The notes beneath the pieces are model-generated. The model worked only from the letters and a program-made list of their open reading frames with translations, ran no database searches and was not told where the DNA came from. Of a stretch of DNA of 23,113 nucleotides, positions 1 to 6,959 are shown in pieces. Both the position numbers and the translations under genes were made by a program. How positions within the stretch are numbered: position 1 is the stretch's first letter; every line of letters starts with the position of its first letter. Source of the DNA: Leptolinea sp964404415 (GTDB lineage: Bacteria; Chloroflexota; Anaerolineae; Anaerolineales; Anaerolineaceae); assembly GCA_964404415.1 (NCBI GenBank), contig CAYOKC010000053.1, positions 1 to 23,113 on the forward strand, in the 5' to 3' direction.

Positions 1-1080
1 CGCTCGGTCGACCAGGTGACGCCTCCGTCATCCGAAAAGAGAAAGCCGTATCCCCGCGCCGCTTCGTCCGCCCAAAAGAGATAGACGCGGCCGAACGGCG
101 TCTGGTACCCGATCGCGGAGACTTCCCCTCCGCCTTTGACCATCGCGGGCGCGACCGGCGCCGACCACGTCTGGCCGCGGTCACGGCTCACACTGACCGC
201 CACATCGCAGACTCCGCTGTGCGGCGCCACATGCCCCACGCCCTGCACCGCCAGCCACGAGCCGTCCCGCAACACCATGCAGAAAGGCCTGCCCCGCGCC
301 CGCCGGAAGGGCAGCGGCACACCGCCGCCGAGCCGCCGCGCGTCCGCATGCGGCACCGGCCGCGGCGCGGCCGCGGCGTCCGGCGCATGACAGAGGAACT
401 GCTCCGGGGCCAGGACGCTGTCGGACACGCGCCAGCAGTCCAGCCAGCCCGAGAACGAGTTGGAGAAGGAGGGACGCCCCCCCAACAGCAGATCGCGCCA
501 CCCGTGGGAACGGTCGGGCGGGGCGGGGTTGGCCACGCTCCCCTGCGACACGCCGTCCAGAAACAACTCCCACACCCCCACCCCGTTCCGGAGGGGATCA
601 TAGGTCAGCGCCAGATGGCACCAGTTCGTGCGCGCCGCCACATCGGCATTCACAAAGAATTGCTCGAACTGCAACCGTCCGCCCTGCGTCACGTCACTCA
701 CATGCAGATGAAAACGCGTCGCCGCGCCGTCGGGCCGCAGCGAGAGTGACCAGCCGTTGGAATCATCGCGCGCGCCGACCACCTGCCAGAAGCGTTCGGC
801 CGGATTCGCGGATTTGCGGAACCATCCCTCGACCGTGAAGCGGTTGGTGAGATCGCAACGCAGGCCCAAATCCGGCGCGACCAGCAGACTGCGCCGTCCG
901 AGCGCGCCATCGAGCCGGACGCTCCCGGTGTTCGCGCGCGCCGGACGGCTCCTGCGCCACAAACCGGGCTCAACCGGGAGGCGGTCGCACACCTGCTCCG
1001 GCGCGGCCGATATGCCGCCGTGCCGCCCCGGCGCGGCGCCGTGCCAACCCCGGTACTCGTCGCCTGGCTGCGCTGCCTGA
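1..1080 (-). CDS. LamG-domain and BNR/Asp-box (sialidase-like) protein, partial
   Basis: A minus-strand frame is open from about 1130 to the window edge, so the C-terminus lies outside. Its N-terminal half reads as a LamG/concanavalin-like jelly-roll: around 820-440 one sees TVEGWFRKS, WSLSLRPDG, WCHLALTYDP, ELFLDGVSQG and LDCWRVSD. The C-terminal half carries two Asp boxes (S-x-D-x-G-x-x-W), SRDRGQTW at 165-188 and SDDGGVTW at 12-35, about 51 residues apart, as in sialidase/BNR propellers. A role in binding or cleaving glycans outside the cell is inferred. The catalytic Arg triad and Tyr are not visible in this fragment. The N-terminus is missing: the frame stops at 1131-1133 without a signal peptide, close to the presumed assembly join. 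GC is clearly higher than in the rest of the window, so the gene is probably from another organism. Overlapping frames here are GC-driven shadows. Confidence 0.72.
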
Positions 1081-2060
1081 AGTGCCTGGATGACGGGAAC
1101 AACATCCAGCCCGAAGCCATCCGGCGCTTCCTAGAGTCACTCCGCCCGCAGGCGCTGTATATCCTCATACAGGCCTGGCGCGGTTCCATGGAATTCAACG
1201 AGCTGCGCATGCTGCGCGGACTCGAATTTGAAGGTACGTGGACGAATGACCCGGCCGATACCCGCGAGCGGGTGATCGAACTAATTAATTCCATTGCCGG
1301 CGACGATTGGATGGACCTCTCCGAATTCGTCAACGCCGCCAAACAAAAAGACCCCGATTTCCAGCGTTCCGGCGGTGAATATGATTCATGGTTCATCCGT
1401 GAAGGACGCACCGGCGAGTACCTGAAAGGGTTCGAAAGCTGGGACAGGGTGGAAGGCGCTCTGCTGCGCTTCTACATCACCGGCCTGCTGTACTGGCTGG
1501 GTCTGGTGGAGCTCACCCGCCCCACTCCGGGGATCGTCCGCTTCCGCCTGTCACCCTGGTGGCCGGCGATAAACGGCGATATGGAGATCATCGAAGCCAA
1601 AGACAACAGCACACCGCTGCAGATCAACCGCTCCGGTGAGATCCTCGCGCCGCCCCGTTTCAACCTGGCCACGCGCTACCAGATCGCCCGCTTTGCCCAG
1701 CCTGTAGAATATCAAGGCAAAGGTTACCTGTACCGTATTTCCGCCTCAGGCCTGGCTGTTGCCCAGGAACAGGGGCTGACACCTTCCATGCTGGAGCGCA
1801 TGCTGCACAAATTCTCCCGCGGCGCCATTCCGCCCAATGTGCGCAACGCCCTGCACAACTGGGAACAGACCGGTGCGCAGGTACGCATCGGCGCGGTGAC
1901 TTTGCTGCGCGTCAGTGACCCGGAAGTCATCCGCCGCCTGAAAGGTGGACAAGCCGCCCGCTTCCTTGGTGAAACCTATGGTTCCGCCGCCGTTGAGATC
2001 AAACCCGGCGCGGAAGAAAAAGTCCGCCAGATACTGGCAGAGATGGGATTTATCCTTTAG
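1020..2060 (+). CDS. Helicase-associated-domain protein (XPB/Ssl2 N-terminal type), 5' truncated
   Basis: The C-terminal part of a protein resembling the helicase-associated domain of XPB/Ssl2-like proteins (Helicase_C_3 type). The recognisable stretch is about 1735-1900, where YRISASGLAVAQEQG is followed by MLHKFSRGAIPPNVRNALHN and then QVRIGAVTLLRV, the usual order in these proteins. The preceding region (LLYWLGLVEL, VRFRLSPWW) fits the winged-helix-rich middle of such proteins. It ends with a short acidic/amphipathic tail at 2060, just before a strong terminator. The ATG at 1020 is only nominal: the first 15-20 codons lie in the GC-rich foreign segment, and native sequence seems to begin near WLRCLKCLDD (about 1065-1094). 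No helicase motor motifs are present in what remains. Function beyond a likely nucleic-acid-related role cannot be stated. Confidence 0.7.
   Translation: MPPRRGAVPTPVLVAWLRCLKCLDDGNNIQPEAIRRFLESLRPQALYILIQAWRGSMEFNELRMLRGLEFEGTWTNDPADTRERVIELINSIAGDDWMDLSEFVNAAKQKDPDFQRSGGEYDSWFIREGRTGEYLKGFESWDRVEGALLRFYITGLLYWLGLVELTRPTPGIVRFRLSPWWPAINGDMEIIEAKDNSTPLQINRSGEILAPPRFNLATRYQIARFAQPVEYQGKGYLYRISASGLAVAQEQGLTPSMLERMLHKFSRGAIPPNVRNALHNWEQTGAQVRIGAVTLLRVSDPEVIRRLKGGQAARFLGETYGSAAVEIKPGAEEKVRQILAEMGFIL
1060..1130. other. Putative chimeric assembly junction
   Basis: Two protein-coding frames meet head to head here and both lack their N-termini: the LamG/BNR gene running left and the helicase-associated gene running right. 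GC falls sharply across the same stretch. Two unrelated genes both beheaded at one point, with no room for promoters, is what an assembly chimera produces. A genuine recombination breakpoint is the alternative. The exact base cannot be fixed, because both frames stay open across about 70 bases. Confidence 0.65.
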
Positions 2061-2064
2061 AACG

Positions 2065-2094
2065 AAAAGAACCGGCAATGCCGGTTCTTTTTTT
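2065..2094. terminator. Bidirectional intrinsic terminator
   Basis: A perfect 12-bp stem (2065-2076 with 2080-2091) closes a 3-base AAT loop and runs into a T tract on the plus strand. The minus-strand read also ends in a short T run. It lies between the convergent helicase-associated gene and the putative anti-sigma gene and can serve both. Confidence 0.88.
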
Positions 2095-2096
2095 GC

Positions 2097-2480
2097 TTAT
2101 TTGAATAATCTGGCCGAGCGGGTGACGGTGAAACCGGCGGCCGCCAGTATGGTAACCGCGGAGAGTACCGGTAATACCCAGATCAGGGAAACCCTGCCGA
2201 GATAATCCGCCCATTGCAACATGAACTGGGCCCGCGCCCGCAACGGCTCGGGCATGAATACAAAACTGGCGAGGAAGATAGCCACGGAAAAGCTACCCAG
2301 CAGGCTGACGGCGAAATCCGTCCATTTCAGGTGAAATTCGGGGACGGCAGCCGAAGCCCGCACCTGTTTCATGATGCCGGCATACAACCCGGCCGGCGGT
2401 TTGACCAGCGGCGCGGAACGGAACGCGGAAACGATCTCGTCATCCATATCCCACAGCGGTTCTTCGTTCATATTGCCCAT
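2097..2480 (-). CDS. Putative membrane anti-sigma factor (two TM segments)
   Basis: A 127-residue protein encoded directly downstream of the ECF sigma gene, whose 3' end it overlaps by 13 bases. It has a short acidic cytoplasmic N-terminus (residues 1-50, with a PPAGLYAGIMKQV segment typical of the helix after an anti-sigma head). Hydrophobic spans follow at about 54-75 and 97-119, and the C-terminus is basic. Position, topology and overlap make it the probable cognate anti-sigma factor, holding the sigma factor at the membrane until a signal arrives. It contains no cysteine, so it lacks the H-x3-C-x2-C zinc motif of ZAS-type anti-sigma factors. An internal ATG at codon 4 is an alternative start. 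The call rests on context more than on sequence similarity. Confidence 0.66.
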   Translation of the reverse strand: MGNMNEEPLWDMDDEIVSAFRSAPLVKPPAGLYAGIMKQVRASAAVPEFHLKWTDFAVSLLGSFSVAIFLASFVFMPEPLRARAQFMLQWADYLGRVSLIWVLPVLSAVTILAAAGFTVTRSARLFK

Positions 2481-3041
2481 TCTAGCACCCTATCCTGTAC
2501 AGATAATGATTGTTTTAACAGCGCCCTGGCACGGAACAGGCCGGTTTTTACCGTGCCCAACGGCAGATTCATCACGCTGGCGATCTCATCATACGCCAGG
2601 TCCTGCTGGAACCGTAGCATCACCATCAGCCGGTAACTGGACGGCAGTTCATCCACGGCCTTTTGCAATATGGCTTTGTNNNNNNNNNNATACCACGGCC
2701 CGAGACTCCGGCCCATTAAACTCTTCGGATTTCCAGTCGTCATCATCATCCATGGTTGTTGCTGCCGCTTCGCGTTTTAACATCGGTCGCCGGTTGTAGC
2801 ACTGGTTGATCACAATTCGGTACAACCAGGTACGAAACTGCGCTTCCTCCCGGAAACCCGGCAGCGCCTGCCACACCTTCAGGAAGGCTTCCTGAGTGGC
2901 ATCCTGTGCTTCCTCAGGGCTTCCCAGGGCACGTAAAGCCAGATTGTAGGCAAATGTCTGATGCGTCATAACAAGCTCTCCAAAAGCCTGCGTGTCGCCA
3001 TTTTTCGCCTTTTTAACCAGTTGGCGTTCATCCTGCTGCAT
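2468..3041 (-). CDS. ECF-type RNA polymerase sigma factor (interrupted by gap)
   Basis: A sigma-70 family ECF sigma factor. Region 2 is clear: AFGELVMTHQTFAYNLALRA, then EEAQDATQEAFLKVWQ and FRTWLYRIVINQCYNRR. Region 4 follows the gap: AVDELPSSYRLMVMLRFQ, LAYDEIASVMNLPLGTVKT and RARALLKQ form the helix-turn-helix that reads the -35 element. The 10-N gap at 2680-2689 splits the linker. The two halves are one base out of phase across it, which is best explained by a wrong gap length rather than a real frameshift; a gap of 9 or 12 bases restores one frame and a normal ECF linker. AGGAG lies upstream of the ATG at 3041. It probably transcribes itself and the divergent DUF4097 operon from the matched promoters in the intergenic region. 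Confidence 0.9.
2680..2689. other. Scaffold gap (10 N) inside the sigma factor gene
   Basis: Ten Ns of nominal length. The flanking halves of the sigma factor are out of phase by one base with exactly 10 bases and in phase with 9 or 12, so the true gap is not 10. Confidence 0.95.
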
Positions 3042-3066
3042 TGAAAAAACGATCTCCTGTAAAACT

Positions 3067-3095
3067 TAGACCGGCTGCCGCCGGAAAAAGTTTCA
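3067..3095 (-). promoter_or_regulatory. ECF-type promoter of the sigma/anti-sigma operon
   Basis: Read on the minus strand, TGAAACTTTTTC (3084-3095) is followed by 12 bases and then GTC (3069-3071) within GGTCTAA. This closely resembles ECF promoters such as the GGAACTT / GGTCTAA pattern of E. coli sigma-E and TGAAAC-N16-CGTA of SigW. It sits about 28 bases before the sigma ATG, leaving a short leader that includes AGGAG. The plus-strand DUF4097 promoter has the same box at the same spacing, which supports autoregulation. Confidence 0.68.
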
Positions 3096-3201
3096 ATTTA
3101 TTCCACTCAGATTCCCGGAATATTTTTTCCTGTAGGTTATACCGATGGTAGTTTAAATTGTACAGTCTTTATGATGAAATTTATGCCAACCAGGCATTTC
3201 C

Positions 3202-3230
3202 TGAAACTTTTTCACGGCTCGCCCTGTCAT
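3202..3230 (+). promoter_or_regulatory. ECF-type promoter of the DUF4097 operon
   Basis: TGAAACTTTTTC (3202-3213), 12 bases, then GTC (3226-3228). The -35 box and spacing are identical to those of the minus-strand promoter upstream of the sigma gene. A start near 3235 gives a leader of about 30 bases containing AGGAGG (3253-3258) before the ATG at 3264. This placement argues against the longer frame beginning at 3171. Confidence 0.66.
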
Positions 3231-3263
3231 ACCTTTCAGAAAATAACACCTCAGGAGGTTTCA

Positions 3264-4595
3264 ATGCGGAAAAACAAAATATGGATCATCCTCCTCGGGC
3301 TTGCCATGGCAGGGCTGTGCGGTTTGATGATCCTCGTCGTTTTATTCAGTTTCAGGGGCTTTGGGGCGCCCGATTTCCGGACGTGGCATCTGAGTCTGGA
3401 TATGCATGGTCAAACCGCGTCATCGGATGAGACCAAAACATTTACGATTTCAACACCAGGAAATCTGGTCATTAATAATCCCTACGGATTTGTCACCATA
3501 AAAGGGACTACCGGCAACGAGGTAAAGATCCGCATCCAGAAAGACGCCCATGGATTCTCAAAGCAAAATGCCGAAGAGAACTTGAAAAAGATGATTGTCA
3601 ATATCGAACAGGATGGAAACACGATCAACGTAAATGTCCCTGAACCCTCCGGGATCGTGGTCAATTATCCCTTCGTAGATTTTACGGTTGAGGTTCCGGA
3701 AGATACCGCCATTTCGGTTGACAATAAAATGGGGGACCTGAATGTGAAAGATATAGCCAGCGACCTTCTCTTACACTCAAGTTTTGGCAGCGTTGACGTA
3801 TCTGACGTAAAGAATGGAAGCGTAACCGTCACCAGCAAAGCCGGATCGATAAAAGTCCAGCAGGTGACCAGCGATGAGCACCCGGTTGAATTGTCGTCTG
3901 ATTTCGGGAATATCGATCTTATAGATGCCCGTAGCAGCCGGGTTGATGTTTCATCCAATAACGGCGAGGTCAGCTTCACCCGGGTGGAATCCAACGGTCC
4001 GATCAGCCTGACGAATGAATTTGGTGAGATCACCCTTCGGGAAACCTGGGGGGAATCACTGGATATCGTTTCAAAAAATGGCAGCGTGAATCTGAAGGAA
4101 ACCCGGATAAACAATTTTATATCGGTTCAAAATGATTTCGGTGACATTAATCTCGATAATGTTTTCCCAAAGACATTGGACTTGCAAAACAAGAATGGCA
4201 GCATTGTCCTTGAACAGGCAAGCGGTATCATTACAGCCAGCACCGATTTTGGCAGTATCGAGATCAAAAACGGTCAGGATTGCGGGCTCAACCTGTCATC
4301 ACGGAACGGATCCATTTCGTATGAAGGCAGCCTGGGTGCCGGCCCGCATGTATTGACCTCCGATTTTGGCAGCATCAGCCTGAAACTCCCCTCTGATTCG
4401 GCATTGACGGTTGACCTGAAAACGGAATTCGGGGAGATCAATAACATGTTTGAAATTACCACGGATGGGAAAGTAAAAGAACACCACCAGACAGGCATGA
4501 TCAACGGCGGCGGCGCCATCCTCAATATTGATGTCAACAATGGCAGCATCAACCTTGAAAAAACAGATAACCTAAGGAGTGATCACAATGATTGA
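3264..4595 (+). CDS. Membrane-anchored DUF4097-family beta-solenoid protein
   Basis: 443 residues from the ATG at 3264, chosen because AGGAGG ends 5 bases upstream and the ECF promoter lies inside the longer 3171 frame. Residues 1-6 are basic, and residues 7-32 form a hydrophobic anchor or uncleaved signal, placing the rest outside the cytoplasm. From about residue 60 onward it is a DUF4097-type parallel beta structure. The rungs alternate almost strictly between FG-type (SDFGNIDL, NEFGEITL, NDFGDINL, TDFGSIEI, SDFGSISL) and NG-type (NNGEVSF, KNGSVNL, KNGSIVL, RNGSISY, NNGSINL), spaced about 20 residues apart. DUF4097 occurs in envelope-stress proteins such as LiaX of enterococci. Divergence from an ECF sigma/anti-sigma pair suggests a surface sensor or effector of that circuit (inference). 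It overlaps the next gene by 8 bases. Its GC is somewhat lower than that of its neighbours. Confidence 0.88.
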   Translation: MRKNKIWIILLGLAMAGLCGLMILVVLFSFRGFGAPDFRTWHLSLDMHGQTASSDETKTFTISTPGNLVINNPYGFVTIKGTTGNEVKIRIQKDAHGFSKQNAEENLKKMIVNIEQDGNTINVNVPEPSGIVVNYPFVDFTVEVPEDTAISVDNKMGDLNVKDIASDLLLHSSFGSVDVSDVKNGSVTVTSKAGSIKVQQVTSDEHPVELSSDFGNIDLIDARSSRVDVSSNNGEVSFTRVESNGPISLTNEFGEITLRETWGESLDIVSKNGSVNLKETRINNFISVQNDFGDINLDNVFPKTLDLQNKNGSIVLEQASGIITASTDFGSIEIKNGQDCGLNLSSRNGSISYEGSLGAGPHVLTSDFGSISLKLPSDSALTVDLKTEFGEINNMFEITTDGKVKEHHQTGMINGGGAILNIDVNNGSINLEKTDNLRSDHND

Positions 4596-5049
4596 TAACG
4601 GACCCTATGTCATTATTTGCGCTGGAGCCATCCTCTCGCTGCTGCTCTTTTTTGGATTCATCGTTCTCATGCGTTATATCAATTACAAAGAGAACCTGAT
4701 GCTGGCAGAAAAAGGGCTTGCGCGCCCGGCGCCGGAAAAGAAACGGGGAAAAGGACTTTTGATCTGGGGCATCCTGGTAACGGCCACCGGCCTGGCCCTG
4801 TGCCTGGGGCTTTATCCGCTTGGCATGATGGGCAACGGTATGTCCTTCCCGTTCGGCCTTGGCCCGTGGATGATCGCCGGGTTCCTGCCGCTGTTCGTGG
4901 GAATCGGCCTTGTGCTTGTGTACATCATCACCGGCAATGAAGAGGGAAGGTCCGCCGAAACGTCCACCCCACAGGAATCGATCCCGGCCGGTGATGTTGA
5001 GACCGCAGCCAGGGTTTCGGCGGAAGAACCGGCTGAAAAGAAAGAGTAA
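4588..5049 (+). CDS. DUF6249-like small membrane protein
   Basis: 153 residues from the ATG at 4588, preceded by AAGGAG at 4574-4579 (8-base spacing). The start overlaps the DUF4097 stop by 8 bases (ATGATTGA), so translation is probably coupled. The layout is an N-terminal TM helix (about 7-28) and a cytoplasmic segment, RYINYKENLMLAEKGLARP, resembling the 'LAIEKGQP' stretch of DUF6249-type proteins. Two more TM spans (about 56-76 and 91-113) and a Glu/Pro/Ala-rich soluble tail follow. No catalytic motif is visible. As the second gene of the ECF-controlled operon it may partner the DUF4097 protein in sensing or buffering envelope stress (inference). A GTG at 4579 is a poorer start, because it would overlap the ribosome-binding site. 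Confidence 0.76.
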   Translation: MIDNGPYVIICAGAILSLLLFFGFIVLMRYINYKENLMLAEKGLARPAPEKKRGKGLLIWGILVTATGLALCLGLYPLGMMGNGMSFPFGLGPWMIAGFLPLFVGIGLVLVYIITGNEEGRSAETSTPQESIPAGDVETAARVSAEEPAEKKE

Positions 5050-5086
5050 CCCGGTACCGGCTATTCCAGTTGAAGTAACAATACAT

Positions 5087-5122
5087 AGCGCGGCATGCCA
5101 CTCAGGCAGCCGCGCTTTTTTT
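5087..5122 (+). terminator. Intrinsic terminator after the DUF4097 operon
   Basis: An 8-bp GC-rich stem (AGCGCGGC 5087-5094 with GCCGCGCT 5109-5116) is extended, past a one-base bulge, by a TGCC/GGCA inner stem and a 5-base loop. A T7 run follows at 5116-5122. Confidence 0.88.
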
Positions 5123-5129
5123 CCGGCAT

Positions 5130-5159
5130 TTGTATTCAAGGTTGTCTGCTTTGTATAAT
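5130..5159 (+). promoter_or_regulatory. Candidate sigma-70-type promoter
   Basis: TTGTAT (5130-5135), an 18-base spacer, then a perfect TATAAT (5154-5159). It lies just after the terminator and about 70 bases before the ATG of the secreted SGNH-like gene. AAAGGAG follows at 5217-5223. Confidence 0.5.
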
Positions 5160-5229
5160 TGAACCGGGTTTATTGGTACGCGTTAACAGTTTCTGCGATT
5201 TTTTCTCCCGTATAGAAAAGGAGTGACTT

Positions 5230-6888
5230 ATGAAACGCATAACCGCGATACTGGCCAGCCTCATCATGCTTCTGGGTACCTGCGCGGCTGTTATGCCGCN
5301 NNNNNNNNNACGGCAGCAGGTCAACACGGCTCCCCCGGCTGAACCGGTGCGGCTGATCTTCATTCACCATTCCACGGGGGAAAACTGGCTGAACGACGAA
5401 AATGGCGGCCTGGCTCGCGCGCTCCAACAAAACAACTACTTCCCCAGTGACACCAATTATGGCTGGGGTCCGGGTGGCATTGGCGACCGCACGGACATCC
5501 CCAACTGGGTGGAATGGTTCCGGGGTGACAACACCCCGGCAGTGATGCAGGCGGTATTTACCGAGGGGGAAGTCCATTCGCCATACGAACGCACGTTGAC
5601 AGACCCCGGCGGCAAGAACCAGATCATCCTGTTCAAATCGTGCTTCCCCAACTCCGCTCTCGAGGGCAGCCCGAATGATCCGCCCACTCCCGGAACGGAC
5701 CTGAATATGGGGAACGCGAAGTATGTCTACAACGAGATCCTGCAATATTTCAAAACCCGGCCGGATAAACTCTTTGTTGTGATCACCGCCCCGCCGTTGA
5801 CGGACGGCACGCTGGCCAATAACGCGCGCGCTTTCAACGAGTGGCTGGTCAATGATTGGCTGCGGGAGAATAACTACACGCAGCCAAATGTGGCTGTTTT
5901 TGATTTCTACAACATCCTCACCGGACCCAACAACCATCACCGGTTTAATAACGGCGCCATTGAGCATGTTACCAACGACAAACGCAACACCGAATATTAC
6001 CCGTCAGAAGATGACCACCCCAACAGCCAGGGCAACCGGAAAGCCACGCAGGAATTCCTGCCCATGCTCAACATCTTCTACAACCGGTGGAAGGCAGCCG
6101 GGCCGGTAGAGTCAGTCTCACAACCCCCGGCTCCCGCTACCATTGCGGAACCGGCCGGACAAAACGAGCCGGCCCCGCCAGCCGCGCCAGCCGGGGCGGC
6201 ATCCGGCGTGCTGTATGACTTCGAATCCGACCAGCCCGTGTGGGACGCCAATGTGGACGAAGCGGCGCAGTCCACCGCGCTGGATTGCCAGAACACCAAT
6301 ACCCTGGCATCCGGTGGCAGCCAGAGCATGCAGATCACGTTCACTGTAGCCGCCAACAGTTGGGCGACCTGTTCCAACTTCTTCCACGCCCCACGTGACC
6401 TCAGTCAATCGGATGGCATCCAATTCAACCTGTATGTAAAAGAACCGGGGACAACCCTGCACTTTGATGTATTCACCGGACCAGATGGGGAACGCGCCAC
6501 CAACGCCCGCGAAATACCGTTGCCCGCCGCAGGCAAATGGGTGACCATCCAGACCCGTTGGGCAGACCTGAAACGCGTGGAATGGGAAGCCAATGGTGGT
6601 ACGGTATTCAGCCACCCGGAACAGATCACCGGCTTCGCGTTCGGTTTCCCGGCGGGCGACGCGGTAAACAAGGGGCTGATCTATATTGACGACATCCAAA
6701 CCTTCAAAGCCAGCCAGGCGGTGAATCCACCGCCGCAGGCTGAAGTCAAACCGGCGGCCGCCAATCCACCGGCACCGGAAGAGCCGAATCAGACAACAAA
6801 ACGCAATCCCCTGCTGCCATTCTGCGGGTCTGCACTTCCGGCGCTGCTGGGCGGATCGTTATCACTGCTGCGGTTACTCGGGGGCTAA
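5230..6888 (+). CDS. Secreted SGNH-hydrolase-like protein with C-terminal CBM-like domain
   Basis: About 552 residues, with AAAGGAG 6 bases before the ATG. Residues 1-20 are a signal peptide (MKRITAILASLIMLLGTCAA). The 10-N gap at 5300-5309 follows directly, so residues 24-27 are unknown. The first domain (about 37-290) opens with LIFIHHSTGENW (Ser48 in the block-I position) and ends with EDDHPNSQGN (His263), resembling the nucleophile and His blocks of SGNH/GDSL hydrolases. The usual D-x-x-H appears here as E-D-D-H. A Pro/Ala linker leads to a beta-rich domain (about 327-491, from VLYDFESD to IYIDDIQTF) like CBM11/CIA30-type carbohydrate-binding folds. The C-terminus is a second Pro/Ala linker and a hydrophobic tail, LPFCGSALPALLGGSL, possibly a surface anchor. 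Substrate is unknown; a cell-surface or polysaccharide esterase is the likeliest guess. The gene stands alone on its strand segment. Confidence 0.72.
   Translation: MKRITAILASLIMLLGTCAAVMPXXXXRQQVNTAPPAEPVRLIFIHHSTGENWLNDENGGLARALQQNNYFPSDTNYGWGPGGIGDRTDIPNWVEWFRGDNTPAVMQAVFTEGEVHSPYERTLTDPGGKNQIILFKSCFPNSALEGSPNDPPTPGTDLNMGNAKYVYNEILQYFKTRPDKLFVVITAPPLTDGTLANNARAFNEWLVNDWLRENNYTQPNVAVFDFYNILTGPNNHHRFNNGAIEHVTNDKRNTEYYPSEDDHPNSQGNRKATQEFLPMLNIFYNRWKAAGPVESVSQPPAPATIAEPAGQNEPAPPAAPAGAASGVLYDFESDQPVWDANVDEAAQSTALDCQNTNTLASGGSQSMQITFTVAANSWATCSNFFHAPRDLSQSDGIQFNLYVKEPGTTLHFDVFTGPDGERATNAREIPLPAAGKWVTIQTRWADLKRVEWEANGGTVFSHPEQITGFAFGFPAGDAVNKGLIYIDDIQTFKASQAVNPPPQAEVKPAAANPPAPEEPNQTTKRNPLLPFCGSALPALLGGSLSLLRLLGG
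5300..5309. other. Scaffold gap (10 N) near the signal peptide of the SGNH-like gene
   Basis: Ten Ns between the signal peptide and the mature domain. The frame is kept across the nominal gap, but its true length is unknown. The cleavage site, or a lipobox cysteine if one exists, could be hidden here. Confidence 0.95.
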
Positions 6889-6915
6889 AATTAATCCGGC
6901 ATCCCCGGTTTCACC

Positions 6916-6921
6916 TATAAT
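6916..6921 (+). promoter_or_regulatory. Candidate -10 element of kbl
   Basis: A perfect TATAAT 38 bases before the kbl ATG, with no clear -35 at 16-18 bases. It suggests kbl is transcribed separately from the upstream secreted protein gene. Confidence 0.35.
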
Positions 6922-6959
6922 GAATCTATTCTTACTATCCCATTTATGAGGTGGCATGT

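Noticed and set aside
136..1080. Several overlapping frames of 65-240 codons on both strands in the GC-rich first kilobase
   Set aside because: They are rich in Arg/Pro/Ala low-complexity sequence and overlap the LamG/BNR frame, which has clear domain motifs.
3084..3213. 12-base inverted repeat (GAAAAAGTTTCA ... TGAAACTTTTTC) as a hairpin or terminator
   Set aside because: The arms are about 106 bases apart and lack a T tract. The matched GTC cores at fixed spacing make two opposed promoters a better explanation.
3171..3263. Upstream start for the DUF4097 gene
   Set aside because: The ATG at 3264 has AGGAGG and a signal anchor right after it. The longer frame would place the ECF promoter inside the gene, and the extra 31 residues look non-coding.
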